A stretch of 64,000 nt of DNA from Variovorax terrae (GTDB lineage Bacteria; Pseudomonadota; Gammaproteobacteria; Burkholderiales; Burkholderiaceae_C), in NCBI RefSeq assembly GCF_022809125.1, contig NZ_JALGBI010000001.1, positions 1,054,001 through 1,118,000 of the forward strand, in the 5' to 3' direction. The stretch's first letter is position 1. Every line of letters starts with the position of its first letter. Of this stretch, positions 44,920 to 52,545 are shown piece by piece. Under the pieces are notes generated by a model, which worked only from the letters and a program-made list of their open reading frames with translations, ran no database searches and was not told the origin of the DNA. Position numbers and translations under genes: made by a program.

Positions 44920-46245
44920 ATGATCCTGTCACGCCGCCGCCGGCCCCTGGCCGAACGCCTGATCCTGCCCGCCCTGCTGGGCGCCGCCAGCCTTGCCGCC
45001 TTGCCCGCTGCCGCCCAGGCGCCCCAGCTGCCGCCGCCCGATGCGGTCAGCCTGGACAAGCTCGGCTACATGAGCACCTTCCCGCCCACGCCCGAGCAGC
45101 GCGTGGACCTCACCAACTCCTACAAGTACCCGCAGCTGCGCTGGACCATGCAGCACCTGCGCGAGCTGGTGCCCACGCACAACATCCGCCGCGGCGCCGC
45201 GCCGGCCTCGGCGCTGCCGGCCGCGCCCAAGCCGCTGGACGGCTATGTGTTCGAGGACGACAAGGGCCAGAAGATCACGGTGGCCGACTGGCTCAAGGCC
45301 ACCTACACCGACGCCATCGTGGTGCTGCACAAGGGCCGCGTGGTCTATGAGCGCTACGACAACCAGATGAAGCCCTCGTCGCCGCACCTGCTGTTCTCGG
45401 TCACCAAGTCGTTCACCGGCCTGATGGCCGCGCAGCTGGTGCATGACGGCAAGATCGACGACCAGGCGCTGGTGACGAAGTACGTGCCAGAACTCGCCGG
45501 CAGCGCCTGGGGCGACATGAAGGTGCGCGAGGTGATGGACATGACCGGCGCGGTGCGTTTCCGCGAGGTCTACACCGATCCGACGACCGAGATCTTCGGC
45601 TACAGCTGGTCCAGCGGCCTGCTGCCGCGCCCGCCAGGCTACCAGGGCGCGACCAACATCTACGACTTCCTCAAGACGCTGAAAAAAGAAGGCGAGCACG
45701 GCGCAGGCTTCACCTACCGCACGGTGCACTCCGAAGTGCTGGGCTGGATCGTCTCGCGCGTCACCGGCCGGCACTGGGCCGACCTGATGAGCGAGAACAT
45801 CTGGCAGAAGCTCGGCATGGAGGAAGACGCCTACGTGATGGTGGATTCGGTCGGCACGCCGCTGCAGGGCGCGGGCCTGAATGCCACGGCGCGCGACCTG
45901 GCGCGCGTGGGCGAGATGCTGCGCCTGGGCGGCAGCTTCAACGGCCAGAAGATCTTCGACAAGGCGGTGATCGACGATACCGCCAAGGGCGGCGACCGCG
46001 AGAAGTTCAAGGCCGGCGGCATGCCGTTCCGCCCCGGCTACAGCTACCGCAACCAGTGGTGGATCCTGCACAACGCCGACGGCGCCTACGAGGCCTCGGG
46101 CATCCATGGCCAGATGATCCACATCAACCCGGCCGCCGAGATGGTGGTGGTGAAGCTCTCGTCGCACCCGGTGGCGGGCGCCGGCTTCACGCATCCGCTC
46201 ACGCTCAAGGCCTGGGCGGCGCTGGCGCAGGCGGTGCGGCAGTAA
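44920..46245 (+). CDS. Secreted serine hydrolase (class C beta-lactamase fold)
   Basis: The 441-residue protein has a leader (ILPALLGAASLAALPAAAQA) and a beta-lactamase/DD-peptidase-like domain. The nucleophile Ser160 and general base Lys163 are in FSVTKSF. The probable Tyr motif is within GYSYRNQWW or earlier at TYRTVHSEVLGWIV, and HG in IHGQMIHIN stands for the KTG box. AAGGAG precedes the ATG. Enzymes of this group are usually esterases or amidases rather than true beta-lactamases. It stands alone on the plus strand. Confidence 0.85.
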   Translation: MILSRRRRPLAERLILPALLGAASLAALPAAAQAPQLPPPDAVSLDKLGYMSTFPPTPEQRVDLTNSYKYPQLRWTMQHLRELVPTHNIRRGAAPASALPAAPKPLDGYVFEDDKGQKITVADWLKATYTDAIVVLHKGRVVYERYDNQMKPSSPHLLFSVTKSFTGLMAAQLVHDGKIDDQALVTKYVPELAGSAWGDMKVREVMDMTGAVRFREVYTDPTTEIFGYSWSSGLLPRPPGYQGATNIYDFLKTLKKEGEHGAGFTYRTVHSEVLGWIVSRVTGRHWADLMSENIWQKLGMEEDAYVMVDSVGTPLQGAGLNATARDLARVGEMLRLGGSFNGQKIFDKAVIDDTAKGGDREKFKAGGMPFRPGYSYRNQWWILHNADGAYEASGIHGQMIHINPAAEMVVVKLSSHPVAGAGFTHPLTLKAWAALAQAVRQ

Positions 46246-46271
46246 GGGCCTGTTGCTGAGTTCTGGCCAGG

Positions 46272-47156
46272 CTACGGGCCGGCCAGCTTCAGGTTCGGGC
46301 TGTCCAGCCCGAACAGCCGGTGCAGCGCCTCGCGGTACTGGGCCTGCCCCACCGCGTTGGTGTTGTGGTGCGAGCCGCCCGGCACCAGCACGAACTCCTT
46401 GGGGCCTTGCGCCGCGTCGTACAGCTTGCGGCCCAGCTCGGGCTTGACCACGCTGTCGGCCGAGCCGTGCACCACCAGCAGCGGCGAGCCGATGTCGCGC
46501 ACCCGCTGGATCGACTCGAAGCGCTGCGTGATCAGCCCGCCGACGGGCAGCCAGCCCCAGGGGTAGCTTCTCACCACGTCGGGGATGGAGCTGAAGGTGC
46601 CTTCGACGATGGTGCCGCGCTCGTCCTTCACCTCGGCGGCCAGCTCGATGGCGATGGCGCCGCCCAGCGAGTGGCCGAAGATGTAGCGCGGGCGGTCCGG
46701 GTATTTCGCGGCCAGCCAGCTCCAGGCGGCGCGGGCATCCTCGTAGGCCATGGTCTCCGAGGGCAGGCCGGCCGAGCTCTGGCCGAAGCCGCGGTAGTCG
46801 ATGGCCAGCACCGAGAAGCCCAGCTCCTGCATGCGGCGGATGCGCGGCGCGGAGCCGGTGACGTTCCAGCGCGCGCCGTGCAGGTACAGCAGCACCGGCG
46901 CGGCAGGCCGGGTGGCCTCGTCGGCGGCCGCCAGCCACAGGCCGTGCAGCTTGGCCGGCTGGCCCGAGACCTGGGAGGGGAACTCGATCCAGACGTCGTC
47001 CATGCCCTCGGCCGTGAGGTTGCCCCAGGCGCGGTCGCTGGGCTGGAAAATCCAGGTGCGCTGCTTTTCGTCGAGCGTGGCGCAGCCCGTGAGCGCCGCC
47101 AGCAGCGCGAGGGCGGCGCCCAGATGTGCAACAAATTGCCAGCGTTTCATGGCCAT
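46272..47156 (-). CDS. Lipoprotein alpha/beta hydrolase
   Basis: The 294-residue product has a lipobox LTGC within the first 30 residues and an alpha/beta hydrolase fold. LYLHGARWNVTGS forms the oxyanion region, FGHSLGGAIAIEL carries the nucleophile Ser, HGSADSVV the Asp and GSHHNTNA the His. It is probably an esterase anchored to a membrane. The ATG at 47156 or 47150 begins the protein; no clear ribosome site is seen for either. Confidence 0.85.
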   Translation of the reverse strand: MAMKRWQFVAHLGAALALLAALTGCATLDEKQRTWIFQPSDRAWGNLTAEGMDDVWIEFPSQVSGQPAKLHGLWLAAADEATRPAAPVLLYLHGARWNVTGSAPRIRRMQELGFSVLAIDYRGFGQSSAGLPSETMAYEDARAAWSWLAAKYPDRPRYIFGHSLGGAIAIELAAEVKDERGTIVEGTFSSIPDVVRSYPWGWLPVGGLITQRFESIQRVRDIGSPLLVVHGSADSVVKPELGRKLYDAAQGPKEFVLVPGGSHHNTNAVGQAQYREALHRLFGLDSPNLKLAGP

Positions 47157-47291
47157 GAGAGAGTGAAAGCAGCGGGGGAAGTTCGCAGTGTGAGGGGTTT
47201 TCGGCCTGAAAGCGTAACGCAGGCATGAAGTTGTGCAAAGCCCGGGCCGGCCTTTTCGCGCCGGCAGGTGCCGCCGGTAAGATGCCAGCCC

Positions 47292-47948
47292 ATGAACGCC
47301 GCCCCCGCCACGCTGGACCGCCCCCAGACCCTGGGCGAGGAAATCGCCAACAGCCTGAGCCATGGCATGGGGCTGCTGCTGGCCCTGGCCGGGACGCCGG
47401 TGCTGGCCTGGTCCGCCGTGCGGCAGGGCGGGCCCGTGTTCACGGCCGGCACCAGCGTGTTCGCGCTCACCATGGTGCTGCTGTACGGCGCCTCCACGGT
47501 CTACCACGCGCTGCCGCACGGCCGCGCCAAGCAGGTGTTCAACGTGCTGGACCATTCGGCGATCTACCTGCTGATCGCGGGCACCTACACGCCCTTCACC
47601 CTGGGTGTGCTGCGCGGCGCCTGGGGCTGGACGCTGTTCGGCCTGGTCTGGGGCTTGGCGCTGTTGGGCGTGGCGCTCAAGGCCACCCGCCGCATGTCGC
47701 ATCCCGTGCTGTCCACCGGCCTGTACCTGGCCATGGGCTGGCTGGTGCTGATCGCGATCAAGCCGTTGTACCAGAGCATTCCCGCGGCCGGCCTGGTGTG
47801 GCTGGTGGCCGGCGGGCTGGCCTACACCGCGGGCGTGCTGTTCTTCGTGGCCGATTCGCGCTGGCGCTACAGCCACTTCGTGTGGCATCTGTTCGTGATG
47901 GCGGGCACGGCCTGCCATTTCTTCGCGGTGCTCTGGTACGCGGCCTGA
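47292..47948 (+). CDS. Hemolysin III / YqfA-type PAQR membrane protein
   Basis: The 218-residue membrane protein has seven helices. It shows the family motifs EEIANSLSHGMGLLLALAG, LYGASTVYHALPHGRAKQVF, DHSAIYLLIAGTYTPFTLG and the C-terminal RWRYSHFVWHLFVMAGTACH. The conserved His, Asp and Ser residues form the predicted zinc site of this superfamily. It lies 18 bases from the convergent mutL stop. Confidence 0.9.
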   Translation: MNAAPATLDRPQTLGEEIANSLSHGMGLLLALAGTPVLAWSAVRQGGPVFTAGTSVFALTMVLLYGASTVYHALPHGRAKQVFNVLDHSAIYLLIAGTYTPFTLGVLRGAWGWTLFGLVWGLALLGVALKATRRMSHPVLSTGLYLAMGWLVLIAIKPLYQSIPAAGLVWLVAGGLAYTAGVLFFVADSRWRYSHFVWHLFVMAGTACHFFAVLWYAA

Positions 47949-47966
47949 CGCCGCCGTTGGAGGCCC

Positions 47967-49823
47967 TCAGCGCCCGCGCAGGAACAGCGCGTCGAGCTCG
48001 CGGATGCTGAGCTGGCGCCAGGTCGGCCGGCCGTGGTTGCACTGGTCGGAGCGCTCGGTTTCTTCCATCTGACGCAGCAGCGCATTCATCTCGTCGAGCG
48101 TGAGCCTGCGGTTGGCGCGCACCGCGCCGTGGCAGGCCATGGTGCCGAGCAGTTCGTTCTGGGCGCGCTGGATCACGGTGCTGGCGTCGTGCTGGGCCAG
48201 CTCGGCCAGCACGCTGCGTGCCAGCTCGACCGCGTCGCCCTGGGCCAGCGAGGTGGGCACGGCGCGCACCGCCAGGGTCCTGGGCGAGAACGGCGTGATC
48301 TCCAGGCCCAGGGTTTTGAGTGCCTCGGCGCCGGCCTCGGCCGTGGCTACTTCTTGCGGTGTGGCGGCGAAGGTGGCGGGGATCAGCAGCGGCTGGCTCG
48401 CGATGGCGGCTTGGTCCATCTGCGCCTTGAGCCGTTCGTAGACGATGCGTTCATGTGCCGCATGCATGTCCACGATGATCAGGCCCTGGGTGTTCTCGGC
48501 CAGGATGTAGATGCCCTGGAGCTGCGCGATGGCGCGGCCCAGCGGCCAGTCGCCGGAGGGCAGGGCGGCAAAGGCCGGCGCGGGGGAGGGCGCAGCCTGC
48601 GGCACGGCCCAGGCCGGCGCACCGGGCTCGGCGGCCTGCGGGCCCGCGGGTGCCGAGGGCTGCCACAGTGCGCCCAGGTCGGCGACCCGGTTTGCTCCTA
48701 AATTGATAGCTGATTGTGTCCAGGGCGCCTGGACCTCCGGCCGATTTGATTCAAAAAATGCGCTGGTGGAGGCCACCGGCGGCAGGGCGGCCGCTGCCGC
48801 GGCGCGTGGCGCGGCCAGCGCGTTCTCCACCGCGTGGCGCACGGCCTGGTGCACCTCGCGGCTGTCGCGGAAACGCACCTCGATCTTGGTCGGGTGCACG
48901 TTCACGTCCACGCGGGTCGGGTCGATCTCCACGTACAGCGCATAGACCGGCTGGCGCTGGCCGTGCAGCACGTCCTCGTAGGCGCTGCGCGCCGCATGCG
49001 TGAGCACCTTGTCGCGCACGTAGCGGCCGTTGACGTAGCAGAACTGCTGGTCGGCGCGCGAGCGTGCGGCGTCGGGGATGCCGGCGCGGCCGGTCACGCG
49101 CACCGCGCCGCCGGCGCCATGGTCCACCGCGACCGACTGCTCGATGAAATCCTCGCCCAGCACGTCGGCCAGGCGCTGGTCGCGTCCGGCCTCGCCGGGG
49201 CAGGCGCGCCACTGCTCGACCAGCTTGCCCTCGTGCCAGATCGCAAAGCCGACCTCGGGCCGCGCCAGCGCGTGGCGGCGCACGGCCTCGATGCAGTGGG
49301 CCAGCTCGGTGGCGTCGGTCTTGAGGAACTTGCGCCGCGCCGGGGTGCTGAAGAACAGCTCCTTGACCTCGACCGTGGTGCCGGTGCCGCGCGCCGCGGG
49401 TTTCAGCTCGCCGCTGCGCCCATCCAGGAAAAAAGCGCTCGATTGGCCGGATGTCCGCGACAGAAGGGCAAGTTCAGCTATCGAATTGATAGCGGCCAGG
49501 GCCTCGCCGCGAAAGCCCATGGTGCCCACCGATTCCAGCTCCTGCAAGCTGCTGATCTTGCTGGTGGCGTGGCGCTTCAGGGCCACGGGCAGCTCCTCGC
49601 GCGGAATGCCGCCGCCGTCGTCCTCGACCGAGATCAGGCGCACGCCGCCGGCCAGCAGCCGCACGGTGATCTGGGTGGCGCCGGCGTCCAGCGCGTTGTC
49701 CACCAGCTCGCGCACCACCGAGGCCGGGCGCTCCACCACCTCGCCGGCGGCGATCTGGCTGATCAGCTCGTCGGGCAGTTCACGGATGGGGCGGCGGGGG
49801 GAAGGGGAAAGGACGGCGTTCAC
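47967..49823 (-). CDS. mutL: DNA mismatch repair protein MutL
   Basis: The 618-residue protein has a GHKL ATPase domain (about 10-345: GEVVERPASVVRELVDNALD, VEDDGGGIPREELP, RHATSKI, GFRGEAL) and a C-terminal dimerisation domain. The latter shows DMHAAHERIVYE, matching the DxHA(x)2E(x)4E endonuclease motif with Met in place of Gln, as in Neisseria MutL. That fits a MutH-independent mismatch repair system. Two dispersed palindromic repeats are embedded: one at residues 110-131 inside the conserved ATPase domain (AINSIAELALLSRT) and one at 355-376 in the flexible linker (NRPEVQAPWTQSAINLG). Confidence 0.95.
   Translation of the reverse strand: MNAVLSPSPRRPIRELPDELISQIAAGEVVERPASVVRELVDNALDAGATQITVRLLAGGVRLISVEDDGGGIPREELPVALKRHATSKISSLQELESVGTMGFRGEALAAINSIAELALLSRTSGQSSAFFLDGRSGELKPAARGTGTTVEVKELFFSTPARRKFLKTDATELAHCIEAVRRHALARPEVGFAIWHEGKLVEQWRACPGEAGRDQRLADVLGEDFIEQSVAVDHGAGGAVRVTGRAGIPDAARSRADQQFCYVNGRYVRDKVLTHAARSAYEDVLHGQRQPVYALYVEIDPTRVDVNVHPTKIEVRFRDSREVHQAVRHAVENALAAPRAAAAAALPPVASTSAFFESNRPEVQAPWTQSAINLGANRVADLGALWQPSAPAGPQAAEPGAPAWAVPQAAPSPAPAFAALPSGDWPLGRAIAQLQGIYILAENTQGLIIVDMHAAHERIVYERLKAQMDQAAIASQPLLIPATFAATPQEVATAEAGAEALKTLGLEITPFSPRTLAVRAVPTSLAQGDAVELARSVLAELAQHDASTVIQRAQNELLGTMACHGAVRANRRLTLDEMNALLRQMEETERSDQCNHGRPTWRQLSIRELDALFLRGR
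48694..48759 (+). repeat. Coding palindromic repeat, copy 6 (antisense, mutL linker)
   Basis: GCTCCTAAATTGATAGC is followed by TGATTGTGTCCAGGGCGCC and then TGGACCTCCGGCCGATTTGA. It is one of the best-preserved copies. Read through mutL it encodes NRPEVQAPWTQSAINLG in the linker between the ATPase and dimerisation domains, where insertion should be harmless. Confidence 0.78.
49429..49493 (-). repeat. Coding palindromic repeat, copy 7 (sense, mutL ATPase domain)
   Basis: On the minus strand GCTATCAATTCGATAGC is a near-perfect palindrome, followed by TGAACTTGCCCTTCTGTCGC and GGACATCCGGCCAATCGAGC. It encodes AINSIAELALLSRTSGQ at a position where other MutL proteins have a similar ASI-S-V-S-x-L-x-L-x-SRT stretch. 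So it replaced or converged on native sequence rather than adding length. Confidence 0.6.
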
Positions 49824-49905
49824 AAAGGGATTCTAGGCGGCCGCCTGCCACCCTGCAGGGATAATGCCGGCCACAAGAGCCTGTGAGCAGGCTCCAAGGA
49901 TCTTC

Positions 49906-50553
49906 ATGGAACTGGTCAGCTTTCTCATCGATTTCATTCTCCACGTCGACAGGTACCTCGAAGTGTTCGTGCAGCACTACGGGCTGTGGGTCTACGCGCT
50001 GCTGTTCCTGATCGTGTTCGTCGAAACAGGCGTGGTGGTCATGCCCTTCCTGCCCGGCGACTCGCTGCTGTTCATCGTGGGCGCGCTGTGCGGCGCCGGG
50101 CTGATGAACCTGCCGCTGGCGGTGGCGGTGCTGCTGGTGGCGGCCGTGCTGGGCGACCAGTGCAACTACCAGATCGGGCGCTACTTCGGCCCCAAGGTGT
50201 TCCAGTGGGAGAACTCGCGCTTCTTCAACAAGCGCGCCTTCGACCAGGCCCACGCGTTCTACGAGCGCTATGGCGGCATCACCATCATCCTGGCGCGCTT
50301 CATGCCGTTCATCCGCACCTTCGCGCCCTTCGTGGGCGGGGTGGCCGCGATGAGCCGCGCCAAGTTCACGGCCTACAACGTGGCCGGCGCGCTGCTGTGG
50401 GTGCTGGGCATCTGCACCGCGGGCTATTTCTTCGGCAACCTGCCGTGGGTCAAGGCCAACCTGGACAAGATCATCTGGGCGCTGATCTTCATCCCGGGGC
50501 TGATCGCGATCTTTGGCGCCTGGCGCGGCTCACGCCAGGCCGCCAAAGCCTGA
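49906..50553 (+). CDS. DedA-family membrane protein
   Basis: The 215-residue inner-membrane protein is of the DedA/VTT family, linked to undecaprenyl phosphate or lipid flipping and membrane potential maintenance. Markers are FIVFVETGVVVMPFLPGDSL, GDQCNYQIGRYFG, FMPFIRTFAPFVGGVAAMSR and a C-terminal hydrophobic helix. The GDS acidic-loop motif and the RxxPxxR-like FMPFIR are present. It is divergent from mutL, with an 82-base gap. Confidence 0.92.
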   Translation: MELVSFLIDFILHVDRYLEVFVQHYGLWVYALLFLIVFVETGVVVMPFLPGDSLLFIVGALCGAGLMNLPLAVAVLLVAAVLGDQCNYQIGRYFGPKVFQWENSRFFNKRAFDQAHAFYERYGGITIILARFMPFIRTFAPFVGGVAAMSRAKFTAYNVAGALLWVLGICTAGYFFGNLPWVKANLDKIIWALIFIPGLIAIFGAWRGSRQAAKA

Positions 50554-50623
50554 AAAACCGACTTCCCGCAGTGGGCGGCCAGCGGCAAAAACCCTGCTGC
50601 GAACTCAGCGCTATGCTGGCGGC

Positions 50624-51244
50624 ATGAAGGCTCTTGCCGTCTGCCTGCTCACCCTCGCGTGCGCTGCTGCCCAGGCGCAGGTCTACCGCTGTGTCGAAGC
50701 CGGCACCGGCCGGATTTCCTACACCGATGAACATTGCCCCGTGGGCTCGGCGAACGGCTCGCGGCTGATCGAGGCGCGCAAGTCGCCCGAGGCGATCGAG
50801 CAGGAGCGCCAGCGGGCGCGCGAGGCGCAACAGCAGCAGTACCTGAGGCAGGAGCACGAGGCGCGCATGCAGAGCCTGGACGCCGAGCGGCAGCGCCAGG
50901 ACGCGGCCACCGCGGCAGCGGCCGCCTGGGCGGGCGGCGCCGGATGCGCCGAAGCCCGGCGCGAGGCTGAGGCGATTGCCGGCCGCGCGGTCGGGCTCAC
51001 GCTGGACAATCCCGAACTGGCCCAGGCCCAGTACCAGGCGGACCTGGCCTGTCTCGGGCCCGAGCAGGCGGCCCTCAATGCCCAGGCGTTCGGGGGCGGC
51101 TACTACGGCACCTCGCCGCTGATCGCGGGGGGCTGGTTCTACCGGCCCCATCGCGTGCGCTCATTCCGCTTCCATTCGGTGATGCCGCTGCCGCCTCAGC
51201 GCTGGCGCGGTGTCACGCGGATGTCCAGCGGCCGGCTGCGGTAG
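50624..51244 (+). CDS. Exported DUF4124-like protein
   Basis: The 206-residue protein has a leader cleaved after AQA. Its short beta domain, QVYRCVEAGTGRISYTDEHC, resembles DUF4124. A Glu/Gln/Arg-rich coiled coil follows (about 50-100), then a C-terminal Gly/Tyr/Pro-rich part. It is probably periplasmic. Its last 49 bases overlap the end of the convergent esterase gene. The function is unknown. Confidence 0.75.
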   Translation: MKALAVCLLTLACAAAQAQVYRCVEAGTGRISYTDEHCPVGSANGSRLIEARKSPEAIEQERQRAREAQQQQYLRQEHEARMQSLDAERQRQDAATAAAAAWAGGAGCAEARREAEAIAGRAVGLTLDNPELAQAQYQADLACLGPEQAALNAQAFGGGYYGTSPLIAGGWFYRPHRVRSFRFHSVMPLPPQRWRGVTRMSSGRLR

Positions 51245-52545
51245 TCGGGCTGGAACCGGCAGGCGCCGCCGTAGCCAGCCACGAAGCCCGCGCAGCGCTG
51301 CGCCACCTGCTGCGGCGTGGGCTTGTCGCCCTTGTCGATCCAGTCCATCAGCGCACTCAGCAGGGCCGGGTATTCCGGGTCGTTCAGGTAGCTGTGCTCG
51401 GATTCGTCGCTGAAGGTCTGCACCAGCAGCGGCGCGGTGCCGGCGCGCTCCAGCGTCTCGCGGTAGGCGGTTTCCAGCTCGACGAAGGCCGTGGGGTCGT
51501 GGATGGCATGCAGCGTGAGCACCGGCACGTTGACGCGGCCCTCGGGGTTGCTGTCGCGCGCCAGATCGGCCACGGCAACGGGGTCGGCCGCGTAGCGCAG
51601 CACGCCGGCGTTGAGCGCGGCATCGTCGGCCGAACCCTGGTACACCGCGCCGACGTTGCCGAACGGGTTGCGCCCGCCCAGGCGCAGCTGGGTCAGGTCC
51701 TGGAACAGCCAGGTGGCCCAGTTCAGGTGGCCCATCAGCGAGCGCTCGGGGATCTTCACCACGTTCAGGAGGGTGGCCAGGTTGGCCTTCTGCTGCTCGC
51801 TGCGCTGCGCCGCGGGATGGCGCAGGCCGGTGCAGGCGTCCACCCGCGCGGCCAGCTCGGCGCGGGTGAGCGGGCTGTCCTGGGGCAGGCCCATCCACAG
51901 CGGGTAGGCGGGCTCATCGGGCTTCGGGTGGTTCTTGCAGACGTACTGGTAGACCACGCGCAGGTCGAGCCGGAAATCGTAGGCGCGGGTGCCACCGCCC
52001 AGCACGCCGCTGGTCAGCAGCACGCCGTCATAAGGGCCGCGCCGGCCGTCCACGGTGGCATAGAGCTCGGCGGCCTTGGAGGCCACGCCACCGCCGTAGC
52101 TCTGGCCGTGCAGCAGGGTGCGCCGCGGCGTGCCGAAGCGCTGCACGAAGATGCGGCGCAGGCGCTCGGTGTCCTCGGCGGCCATCGTCACGCCGTAGCC
52201 GCCGCGCCGGTAGGTGGAGCCGGCCCAGGCGTAGCCGGCCTTGACCGTGACGGCCCAGCGCTTGAGGTCTTCTTCGCTGCGCGCCAGCGTGGGCGCGCCG
52301 AGTTCGGGGCCGCCGTGGGCATGCATCACCAGCACCTGGTTCCAGGCCTGCGGCACGGCGATCCAGTAGAAGGCGCCTTCGCCGTCCTGGCCGGTGTAGC
52401 AGGCCGTGGCGGCCGGCAGTTCCTTCGGGCAGGCGGCGGCCTGCGGGCCGTCGGCCGCCGCCTGGGCGGCGGTGGCGAGCAGCAGCGCGGCGCAGGCGGG
52501 CAGCAGCCGCTGCAGGCGCGAAAGCGGTGTGGAGAGAACGGTCAA
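51196..52545 (-). CDS. Secreted alpha/beta hydrolase
   Basis: The 449-residue protein starts at TTG 52545, which overlaps the tannase stop as TTGA. The leader ends TAAQAAADGP. It has an alpha/beta hydrolase core with VLVMHAHGGPE, the nucleophile elbow HGQSYGGGVAS, and LTLHAIHDPTAFVE near the expected Asp. It is coupled to the large tannase-family gene, so both likely act on the same ester substrate outside the inner membrane. Confidence 0.8.
   Translation of the reverse strand: MTVLSTPLSRLQRLLPACAALLLATAAQAAADGPQAAACPKELPAATACYTGQDGEGAFYWIAVPQAWNQVLVMHAHGGPELGAPTLARSEEDLKRWAVTVKAGYAWAGSTYRRGGYGVTMAAEDTERLRRIFVQRFGTPRRTLLHGQSYGGGVASKAAELYATVDGRRGPYDGVLLTSGVLGGGTRAYDFRLDLRVVYQYVCKNHPKPDEPAYPLWMGLPQDSPLTRAELAARVDACTGLRHPAAQRSEQQKANLATLLNVVKIPERSLMGHLNWATWLFQDLTQLRLGGRNPFGNVGAVYQGSADDAALNAGVLRYAADPVAVADLARDSNPEGRVNVPVLTLHAIHDPTAFVELETAYRETLERAGTAPLLVQTFSDESEHSYLNDPEYPALLSALMDWIDKGDKPTPQQVAQRCAGFVAGYGGACRFQPDYRSRPLDIRVTPRQR

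Noticed and set aside
44920..46245. Beta-lactamase resistance gene
   Set aside because: The fold and SxxK motif are present, but the KTG box is replaced by HG and the protein looks like an esterase-type serine hydrolase. Antibiotic resistance is not supported.
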